DNA from: Lachnospiraceae bacterium
GTDB taxonomy: Bacteria; Bacillota; Clostridia; Lachnospirales; Lachnospiraceae
Length of the DNA stretch: 64,000 nucleotides
Assembly (NCBI GenBank): GCA_015057035.1
Contig: SVFC01000012.1
Span: 1 to 64,000 of the forward strand
Direction: 5' to 3'
Shown one piece after another: positions 51,251 through 61,100 of the stretch (its first letter is position 1; every line of letters starts with the position of its first letter). A program made the position numbers and the translations under genes. Under the pieces are notes generated by a model. It was not told the DNA's origin. It did no database searches and saw only the letters and a program-made list of their open reading frames with translations.

Positions 51251-53824
51251 TTATTTAGCAAACTCAATTTCCCAAATCTTATCAAGTGGTGAAGAATATG
51301 GATTTACTTCACTTGGAATTGTTGATGCATCAATTACCTTAGAGTTGTATGAATATAATACACTTCTCTGGTAAACTGGAAGTTCGATTGCAAGGTCAAG
51401 AATATATCCCATTGCTTCTTTGTAAAGCTCTGCACGAACTGCCTGGTCGTTAGTTTCACGGGCCTGATCGATTAAATCACTAAGTTCGTCTAAGATCTTT
51501 AATTCATCATCTGTTCCGTTTGTCTTTAAGTGGTTGTAGCCCCAAGCAAGTGTACTTGTTGCTGTAGAATCCTTGTGGTATACCTGGTAAAGGTCTGGGT
51601 CAAGTGCTGAAGACCAAGCAGCTGCCCATACTTCTAAGGAACCTGTGTTAATCTTGGTAAGTGCCTGTGTATCACAAACTACTTCTACATCCCAGCCAAG
51701 TTCATTTAAGAGCGCTGCTGCATCTCTAAATACTTTGTATGTAGGATGATCTGTAAGTGAAGAACCAGCGATTGTAAATGTTACTTTTAACTGGCTATCG
51801 CCTGCGGAAACGCCAGCTTCCTGCATATATTTTTCAATATTTGCAATAGCTGAATCTTTGTTCCATGTTCCAAGGCTTGGATAATCTTTACCGTTGTCTG
51901 TCTTGTCTGCTCCTGTTGGATGAGCCCAGCTTACAAGTGACATTGGCCAGTAAATCTGAGAAGCTGTACCAGCACGGTAGTAGTCAAGTGCTAAAGAAGT
52001 ATTCATAGCACACATAATTGCTTTACGAAGGTTAATATCTGTAATCTTAGAAGAGTTAACACCGATGTAACCATAACCTAACTGGTCTGTTGAAAGTGTA
52101 TTCATACCTTTTGCTTTTAACGCTTCTAATTTTTCATAGTTGTCTGTTGTAAGAGCAGGTGAGATATAATGTACTGCACCACTCTCTAACTGAGCAATTG
52201 CGTTCTGTGAGCTTACAATCTGGTAACGAATCTTTTCAATCTTAGCATTGTTGATACCAGCACCAACAGTTTCAAAATTGTTGTTTGCTTTGAAATAAAC
52301 AACGTTGTTTACATAGAAATCGTTCTGTCCTGGAGTATCGCTATTCTGAGAATCTGATACTTTGTAAGCACCAGCACCCATTGGTAACTTAATGTTTCTT
52401 GTTGACTGAATAACTGTTGTCATAAAGTCAAAGCTTGCAAATTCAACACCGAACTGGTTCTTTGCAATATCTACGCCAACCTTAGATCCTTCACCATAGT
52501 AGTGCTGTGGAGCAACTGTGATTGCGAAGTTCCAGATAGCTTTAGGGTCGATACCATCGATTGTAATCTGTAATACATCGTATTCGTCTGCATTTGTTAC
52601 AGTGCCATCTGCATTGTGACCAGATGCAACTTTGTAATCTGTTCCGTTAACTTTGATTGTTGTACCAGCAGCATCTGTATGTCCTAAAGAAACGATACCA
52701 GAGATGTTCTGCACTGCTAATGTACCATCAGAAGATACATTTTCATGAAGGATAACTTCTTTTGCTTTTGCTGTATACTCTGTAGTAAGTGTTGTACCAG
52801 TTGCCCAGTACTGAAGGATAACGTTTAACTCTCTGGCAATCTTGTCGTTATATACATAATCAATTGCCTGTTCTTTTGTTTTTACGGAATCAGGGTATCC
52901 TTTTGTCAACTTTTCAATGTTTGTACGGTCAATCTTGCCATCCACTTTAGCATATTCAACATCAACGTAACCTTCTGTGTACATAAAGCAGAAGATTTCA
53001 TCTTTGAATTCATCATGCTTATCATATGGTGCATCTACATAAGATTCCTGCGCACTTACATAGTCAGTTTCTAATTCTTCTTTGAACAGCTTTAATGCAT
53101 ATTCATAGTCGTTTAAAAGATTCTGGCTGTTGATTGTAGAAAGTTCACTTGGAACTGCCAATGCCTGTTTGTAACCATTGCTTACATTGTGAGCAATAAT
53201 TGCAGACTTCATTTCGTCATAGCTTACTTCTTTTGTGGAAGAAGCTTTTAATTTTGCATTAAAGAGGTTGATAAGTTCGTTCTTACGAGCTTCTGCTCTT
53301 GCAGCTGCAAGGTTTGAAATCTTATCATCTTCATCTCCACCACCAGATGTTACAGTCTGTGTTCTATATTCGTTCAGACCAAGAATATCTGTGGAATAAA
53401 GTGTGTTAGAACCAGTGTAAACTGGGTCAAGGTATACATAATAGTTAAATAATACGTCTTCCATTGTTAATGGATGTCCGTCAGAGAACTTGATACCATT
53501 CTTTAAAACGAATCTGTATGTTACAGTTCCGTCTGCATTTTCTGTAATATCATAATCTTTTGTTACTACTGCTTCATTGTCGCCATAAGCAACCTGAACC
53601 TTACCATTTTCATACTTAGAACCAAGCATACCAATCTGTGTCATAGACACGATAGTTCCGTCTGGTGCAGCGGTGTAGAAGAATGGATTAAACAGACCAT
53701 CTAACTGTTCTGTCATAATTACGAAAGCATCTTTCTTAGCGGAAGTATCTCCACAAGCTGTTAAAGATGCTACCATTGCAATGCTTAATACTAAGCAAAG
53801 AACTCTGGACCAAATCTTTTTCAT
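51251..53824 (-). CDS. oppA: oligopeptide-binding lipoprotein OppA, enlarged
   Basis: An 857-residue SBP_bac_5 substrate-binding protein, far above the usual about 550. A lipoprotein signal with lipobox LTAC (Cys24) anchors it outside. The family signature FVLKNGIKFSDGHPLT is near 108-123. An added helical segment (about 165-400) containing an Ala/Lys/Glu-rich region and a possible small beta insert splits the fold. A larger cleft or contact with the neighbouring protease is an inference. Located between the surface lipoprotein and oppB. Confidence 0.92.
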   Translation of the reverse strand: MKKIWSRVLCLVLSIAMVASLTACGDTSAKKDAFVIMTEQLDGLFNPFFYTAAPDGTIVSMTQIGMLGSKYENGKVQVAYGDNEAVVTKDYDITENADGTVTYRFVLKNGIKFSDGHPLTMEDVLFNYYVYLDPVYTGSNTLYSTDILGLNEYRTQTVTSGGGDEDDKISNLAAARAEARKNELINLFNAKLKASSTKEVSYDEMKSAIIAHNVSNGYKQALAVPSELSTINSQNLLNDYEYALKLFKEELETDYVSAQESYVDAPYDKHDEFKDEIFCFMYTEGYVDVEYAKVDGKIDRTNIEKLTKGYPDSVKTKEQAIDYVYNDKIARELNVILQYWATGTTLTTEYTAKAKEVILHENVSSDGTLAVQNISGIVSLGHTDAAGTTIKVNGTDYKVASGHNADGTVTNADEYDVLQITIDGIDPKAIWNFAITVAPQHYYGEGSKVGVDIAKNQFGVEFASFDFMTTVIQSTRNIKLPMGAGAYKVSDSQNSDTPGQNDFYVNNVVYFKANNNFETVGAGINNAKIEKIRYQIVSSQNAIAQLESGAVHYISPALTTDNYEKLEALKAKGMNTLSTDQLGYGYIGVNSSKITDINLRKAIMCAMNTSLALDYYRAGTASQIYWPMSLVSWAHPTGADKTDNGKDYPSLGTWNKDSAIANIEKYMQEAGVSAGDSQLKVTFTIAGSSLTDHPTYKVFRDAAALLNELGWDVEVVCDTQALTKINTGSLEVWAAAWSSALDPDLYQVYHKDSTATSTLAWGYNHLKTNGTDDELKILDELSDLIDQARETNDQAVRAELYKEAMGYILDLAIELPVYQRSVLYSYNSKVIDASTIPSEVNPYSSPLDKIWEIEFAK

Positions 53825-53860
53825 TGTCTTACTCCTTTTCTTTAAAAATAAATATTTATC

Positions 53861-55180
53861 CTATGGTGTAACGATTGTGGCTGTTACCTGATTGCCTGTT
53901 ACTTCAATCTGAACGTTTTCTGGGTTGTCGCCAGTTGCTTCGCAAGTGATCTCACTCTCTACCACAGCTGCATTACCCATACCACATACTAAACCGATGG
54001 TATAATCTGTAACGCCAAAATAACACTTAGAATCAATCTTTAAGGTACTGCTTAAGATTTTTACATTGCTAATCTGTGCAGCATCTGAAATAGTACCAGC
54101 AAATAATCCGTAACTTGTACCAGCTACACGAGTACCTGCCTGAATTGTAAAGTTGACATTTTCAAATGTCACATCTGAAATGCTTGCTTTCTCTGTTAAG
54201 TTACCAAATAAACCAGCATTTACTTTTGAATTATTTGTCTGTCTGAAGGTAATGTTCTTGAAAACATGCCCATTACCATTGATTTTGCCATTGAAGTTAC
54301 CATACATCAAGGAAGTAGGCCAAACTTCATCTGTAAAATCAAGGTCTGCGTGAATTTCATAATACCCATTCACACTTGCATTCTTGATAAACTGTTCTGC
54401 TGTATAGATGTGGAACCACTCTCCTTCTACGTAGTCTACGTAAAGCTTCATGGTCGAGTTCTTAGCCACACCATTGTTATAGTCAACAACACCAGTATGA
54501 ACAAGAGTCTCTGTTGTTACAGGATTCTTGCCTTCTGCGTCAAGATAAACACCTTCAAAGGTATATCCCTTTTTCTCTGGGAACTCAAACATCTCAATTG
54601 CACCTGTTTTTTCATCCCAGGTTGGAACCTTGATGTCTTCCACAAGAGTTGGGTCAAATACATATGTATTTAATAACTCTCCATCTGATAAAGAGTAAAA
54701 TTCGATTGTAAACATTGGAACCCATGCTGCATAAAGAGTCATAACTGGTTCCGAAGCTGAGTAGGTCTTGCTTGGATCTACTTCAACTACATCTTTTTCA
54801 AAATCCCATTTATTGCCATACACATAAGTTGCATTGCCATTTTCATCTAAGGTTTCTGTACGTTCTGCGTACCAACCTGCCAGGAAATAACCATTGCGAA
54901 TAGCAGTAAAGGCATCATTGCCTCTTAAGGAATTGTCTGGAGAAATCAATGCGATTTCAGCATTTCCCTCACTATTTGGAGTCATTCCTGTGATGTTAAA
55001 GGAATCCACAATCACAGAAGTATTTGTGGTGAAAACACCCCCGTTAGCGTCGTATTTCACGCTAACGGAGTAGTTTTCTGCATCATTTTTTTCGTATGGT
55101 GATGTTTCAGCTGCACATCCCGTCAGGAGGCTAACTGTTCCTAATGTCAATAAAGCGATTACAAGTGCTTTAATTTTCAT
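53861..55180 (-). CDS. surface lipoprotein with InlB-type B repeats and GLUG-like domain
   Basis: A 439-residue lipoprotein, lipobox LTGC (Cys22). Residues about 40-240 hold repeats of the Listeria InlB B-repeat/flg_new type (YDANGG, then GYFLAGWY; GYTFEGVY). Residues about 265-400 are a GLUG-like solenoid segment (NGKINGNGHVFKNITF, then AGLFG). The start lies 11 bp inside the end of the protease gene, with GAGGTGG in that gene's coding sequence, so the two are translationally coupled. It could be an adapter or substrate-binding partner of the protease; that is inferred from coupling only. Confidence 0.8.
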   Translation of the reverse strand: MKIKALVIALLTLGTVSLLTGCAAETSPYEKNDAENYSVSVKYDANGGVFTTNTSVIVDSFNITGMTPNSEGNAEIALISPDNSLRGNDAFTAIRNGYFLAGWYAERTETLDENGNATYVYGNKWDFEKDVVEVDPSKTYSASEPVMTLYAAWVPMFTIEFYSLSDGELLNTYVFDPTLVEDIKVPTWDEKTGAIEMFEFPEKKGYTFEGVYLDAEGKNPVTTETLVHTGVVDYNNGVAKNSTMKLYVDYVEGEWFHIYTAEQFIKNASVNGYYEIHADLDFTDEVWPTSLMYGNFNGKINGNGHVFKNITFRQTNNSKVNAGLFGNLTEKASISDVTFENVNFTIQAGTRVAGTSYGLFAGTISDAAQISNVKILSSTLKIDSKCYFGVTDYTIGLVCGMGNAAVVESEITCEATGDNPENVQIEVTGNQVTATIVTP

Positions 55181-58100
55181 CTTCTACCACCTCTTCGTTG
55201 TTTTCGATTTCATAGAATTCAACTTCTACTTCGTCTTCTTCAACTTCATCTACATTTTCAGTTACTTCTTCATTTTCCATCTCGTAGAATTCAACTTCTA
55301 CTTCTTCCTCTTCCTTCTTCTTTGAAGTAAGTTTTCCAAAAAGCGCCTTAATCTGTACGTTATATCTACTTACTACATATGCGCCACCGCAAAGAACTGC
55401 TGCCACAATTACAATAATCAGAAGTCCTACCCCGTCAAAACTAAATTCTGGCACTGCGTCTGCTGGCTCATCTACTACAGGAGTAAGAGCGATAATACGC
55501 TGTTCTGCTGTAATCAGGTCTGCATAGTTTGTAACCAAAGCCTGCTGTTCAGTTGTAGCAATCTTGCTGTAAGCAGCACGAGCCGCTTCTACTAACGCTT
55601 TGTCTGTATAAGCAACTCTCTCTGGAATTGCTTTAATTGCTTTAATCGCAGCCATTGTGATATCGTCTGGAGCTGTTGGTCCGTCAATCACAAGGTCAAA
55701 ATACTGGTTGGTAATGAAGGTATCATAATGTTCTCCGTTCACTGGGCGAACCATAATGAGTTTTTCATCTACATATCCTACATAATCTACGAATGTTGCA
55801 CCATAGTATACGTTAGAATACATTCCACCAGTTACGTTCCACATAAAGTATGGAACAAGGCCCATACCATTAATCTGTACTTCGTTTCCATCATAATCAG
55901 TATAGGTTCCATAGTCACCAGCACCTGGAACATGCTCGAAACTATCATAGTAGGTTGGATCAAATTCTTCTTCTAAAATTGGAGCATCGAAGCTGCCAAA
56001 TACTACGATTTCAAGGTTCTCGCAGTCAAAGAATGCTTTGTGTCCGATTGCACCTAAGGTATTAGGAAGTGTTACCATTGAGAGGCCGGCTCCTGCAAAT
56101 GCCATAGAAGTAATACGAACGGTATCTTCTGTTACCTTGGCATTTTCTGGATTTAATCCTGTATAAACGATAAGTTCCCAACCATATGGTACTTTTGAGT
56201 AAAGAGAACCATCTACAACTTTAACTGTTGGACTGATTTCGTAAGTTACGATCAATTTATCCACTTCGTGGTCATTGATTTCTTCTTTACCCATAATAGC
56301 AAAAGGTTTGATTGTACACATTGCAAATGGGTTGTCGCCCAGACTTTCAATGTTTTCACCTAATACTACGTTAAACTCTGTTAATTTTTCCTTTATGAAA
56401 GCCTGTGTACCAATGTACTTCGCACCTGAAAGGTCTGCAGAAACGATGGATGTATAAGCAAATGCCCAATCACCAATGGTTTCTGATTTGTTTAAATTTC
56501 CAACATTTGCAAGAGTCTCACAATATGTGAAAGCACCTTCATCAAGATTTGTTCCTTCTGGATTTAATGTAAGTTCAGTCAGATGTTTGTTATTAACAAA
56601 TGCGTATTTGCCAACTTCTTTTGCTGCAGATAAATCTGCTGCACGAACATCTGCTTCCATAAATGCGTAGTCACCAAAGGTAACAATCTTGCCAAGGTTG
56701 ATGTTCTTCAAAGATTCGCAACCTGCGAAGGTATATTCTGGAATCTCTGTAATTGCATCACCTAATTTTACGTTTACTAAATCTCTACAGTAAGAGAATG
56801 CATGAGCGCCAACTGTTGTTGCAGATGTAAGATCCACATTTTCAATTGCTGGAGCATGGTAAGTATACATGTATGTTCCCTGTTTGCTTACTGCAGCATA
56901 CTGCATATTGTCATCCAGGCAGATATTATATACGTCACCAGAGAATGCATATTCTCCGATGGATGTTACTTTAGATAAATCAATGTTCTTTAAACTCTGG
57001 CAGTTGTAGAATGCCTGTTTTTCAATAACAGCGTTTTCACCTAAAGTAACGGATTCAAGACTTGCTGCATATGCAAATGCATGCTCGCCAATCACTACGT
57101 TATTACCAATAGTTACGTTCTTAAGTGCTGTTGCGAAGTCATAATAGAAGTACTTCTCTCCGTCTTCGTTATAGTTCTTAACGGTGTAACATTCATCTTT
57201 GTTTGTTGCAAATGCAAAGTTACCAAGAATTACGTCATTGCCTACCACTACAGTCACTAACTTGTTACATTCTGCAAATACACCTTCTGCAACTACCATC
57301 TTGTCTGGAATCGTTACAGATGTTACCTGGCTGTATGCAAATGCATATTTGCCGATTTCTGTATCTACAGTGAAGTTTGGTAACACTGTAATTCCTGTTT
57401 CGAAGAATGCATATTCTCCGATTTTGTCAAGTTTTCCTAATGTAATAGAAGTTAAATACTTGTTAGATGCAAATGCATAAGAACCAACTTCTGTTACGTG
57501 ATCTAATACGATGGATGTAATCTTGGTGTTGTGTGAAAATGCACCATTGCCTACGGAAGATACTACAATTCCATCAATATCTTCAGCATCAAAATCTCCT
57601 GTTACCGTTGGAGCTACAGCAATGAGCTGTTTTCCATCGGCAGAAAGAATATAGTTTTTGCTCTGTACTTTGTATGTCTGGTTGCCTTCTGAGATAACAA
57701 AAGTATCAATTAAGGTATCTCTAAATGCGAACTCTCCAATGTCATTTACTGCTGCACCGATGGTAACTTTGGTTAAGTTATCACATTCGTAGAACATTCC
57801 TTCTGGAAGAACTGCGGAGTTTACATAGAACTCTGTTAGTGATTCACATCCAGTAAATGCGTAAGTGCCGTATTTTACTTTTTCTGCTGTAATGGTTACA
57901 GTAGAAAGGTTTTTACATGCTGCAAAAGCGTAAGAGCCGATAGAAATTAATGCATCACCTGTTGTAACGCCTTTTAACTTCTGGTTGCCTGCGAATGCAT
58001 AATCCGAAATTATACATACAGAAGACAAATCCAATGTTCCGCTTAATGCACAGTTTTCAAATGCACTCTGGTTAATAATCTTTAAGTTATTTTCTCCACT

Positions 58101-61100
58101 GAAGGTAATCTTCTCTAAAGATGTACATCCGTAGAATGCACCGTATTCAATCGCTTCCAAAGTAGAAGGTAATACAACCTCCTGTAACGCAGTTAAGTTG
58201 GCAAATGCATACGCACCAATCTTCTTCACGCCTTCTGGGATAACAACCTTTGTAATGGTGTTTTCACCGATGTACCATTGCTTTGTTGCTTCTGCATCGT
58301 CAAACTCTAATTCTTCTGGAGTCTTAGCTACATAGTCAAAGTTTGAAAAAGCAAAGTTGCCGATTTCTGTCAGGGACAGGTCAGCTGGAATTGTTACAAG
58401 ACCGCCGTTACCATAATAGTGAGTCAGGCTTGCACCTGTCTGGATATATGGATTCTTAACTTCTACAGAAACTGTTTCTGAGTAGTAAGTGCTCTTGCCA
58501 TCCATCATAACCTTAATGGTTACAGAGGCAAAACCTTCTGCTACTGCTGTTACTTTTCCTGTCTTGTCAATAGTAACAATGTTTTCGTTACTTGATTCAT
58601 ATTCCACAGTTGTGTCATTTGGGAAATATGCATCTAACGCATAATTTAAGTAAAGTGATTCAGATGGATACAGTGACAGGTTGTAATTACCTTCAAAGAA
58701 GTTCTTGCTTCCACTATCACCGATTTCTTTATCTTCACTATTTAAAATGTAGTAGGCTTTGACTGTATTAAAACCAATCAGTTTAAATACATCTGCTACT
58801 GGTTTATCGTATTTTCTGAATCCTTCGTCACCTTCTTTTAAGACGGTTACATTGAATGTAAAACTCTTGTTGGTCACTGGATCAGAAACTTTGATAATCG
58901 CTTTACCACTGGATACTGCTACTAATTTGTCGTTTACTACACGCACAACACCTGGTCTGGAAGAAGCAAATTCTAACAATTCGCCCCATTCTGTTACTGG
59001 GTTTACGATTGGCGCCAATGAGTAAACTTCGTTAGGACTAAGGGTAAGTCCTTCTTCAAGACCATCCATGTAGAATTCCTGGAAGTCATCTGGCAAACCA
59101 ATTTCGTAAGTCGCATAGTTCAATGCGTAGTCATAAAGGGTTACTACGAAGGAGTTACCATTCATGGCATTGTTTTTGATATCGTAAATGTAATCTGTTA
59201 ATTCGTATTTTACAGTGGTTACACCATTACGTTCTGAGTAAATTGGTGTCATATACTGTTCAAATAACTGAATCTCTGGAATTGCATTGCCTTCTTCATC
59301 TTCGCCCATTGTTACATAGCCAAGCTGTGAAGACATTGCATAATGGTTATCATATACTTTTACTTCTGCATAAAGACGATTCTTTTTCGCAGTTTTATCA
59401 TATTCATAATAGAAGTGTACGTCCTGAACTGTTGGCGCCTCAATGTCAATTGTCATTGGGAAGCTGAAGGTATTCTTCTCGTTCGAGATTTTACCACCAT
59501 CAGTACCATAATCTAAGGAACCTTCTAAGAGAACTTCTAATTCTGTATTATTTGCAAAATTGTAATCGATCGTATCGAATTCGATTTCAATGTTTGCTGG
59601 GTAGATGGAACCACCATCACCATAGGATTTACGCACATCGGTATCCGTTGTTTCAAAAACAACCTCACCTGTGGTTTTGTCCTTGATTGTAATATCAACC
59701 TTAGCTGCATTTCTAAGGAGACCTGCCCAAACATATCTTAAGGAATGAATGGTTCCTTCCTGGTTAGAAAGGGAAATGTGATCTCTGTTAGAAGGAATTA
59801 CCATATCCTTAGGATCCTGAAGGAAGTAGTAAGAACCAAGGTAGCTTACGTAGTCTTCACTTACTCCACCAACTGGACGGGTTGCATATGCATCTGGCAT
59901 AAGCTTATCTTCTACTGAGATGCCGTCGTCTAATTCATCTTTATTGGTATCGAAGTATTCTAAGTCGAATAATGGAGCAACTGTCCAATCGCCGTAGAAC
60001 GCAAGATATGGAACGCTTAAGTTCACTTTTGTTCCTTTTTCAGCAGTTAATGTAATGTAGCCTTCTACATACATACCATTTGCAAAGGATTCATTTAAAT
60101 ATGCTTTGTCAGCATCGCTTAATGTGATTGTCACTGTAACATCTGCTTTTTCACCAGGTTTTACAGTTACCTTTTCACCCTTTAATGTGCCACCAGATAC
60201 TGTGGTGATTTCAACTTTTGCTCCGTCAAGGATGTATCCCTGTTCAGTAACAGTTGTTTCACCAGCGTTTGTCTTGGTATCGCTAACGCCTTCTGTCATA
60301 ACATAAGCGCCAAGCTTATATGTTAACTCTGTTTCACCGAAGTTATTTACAGTGAAGTTTAATACATATACACCATTTTTTTCTGGGTCATCGCCAAGTT
60401 CAATCTTGGTTTTGTCCATTACGTTGCCGTTTTTATCTTTGGTTGTAATGTAACCTGTAGTTGCCAGTGCGCTCTCTAAGTTTGCAAGACCAGCACCCTG
60501 TTTACGAACTGCGTATGGTAAACCATTGGTGTTCAGCGCAATGTCTGCAGTTGACATCAAAAGCTGATATACCATTGCTGTTACTGCTACGTTGTCATTA
60601 GCAATCTCAGGGAATTTTTCTACAACATACTGTCTTAATAAAAGTACTAAACCTGCAAGGTTTGGACATGCCATGGAAGTACCAGATAAACGTTCGTAAG
60701 AACCACCTGTAACAGCAGAAAGAATGTTTCCACCGTGAGCAGTGATTTCTGGTTTGATTCCAAGGTCTGGTGTAGGTCCCCAAGAGGAGAAGTCGGAAAT
60801 GAATGGACCAGAGGTCTGGGAAACACTAATAGTGAACTTTCCACCGCCTGTTTCTGCTAACATCTCACCTTCATCCTGTGAGATAGAACATACTGCCAGA
60901 TTTGCATCACCAACGTTCATCTTAATATCACCAGATACGTTATTGTAAATGATGATACCTGCAGCGCCCTGCTTTTCAGCAATGATAGCTTTTTCCTCGA
61001 AGGTATTCTGACCACGACGTACAAGAACAATCTTGCCAGTTACATCTACACCTGTGTAGTCCGCGGTACGACCTACACCTGGGATTACTACGAATTCATA

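Noticed and set aside
59243-60948. Plus-strand open frames opposite the protease gene
   Set aside because: They are antisense shadows of a strongly coding frame, with no ribosome sites or recognisable products.
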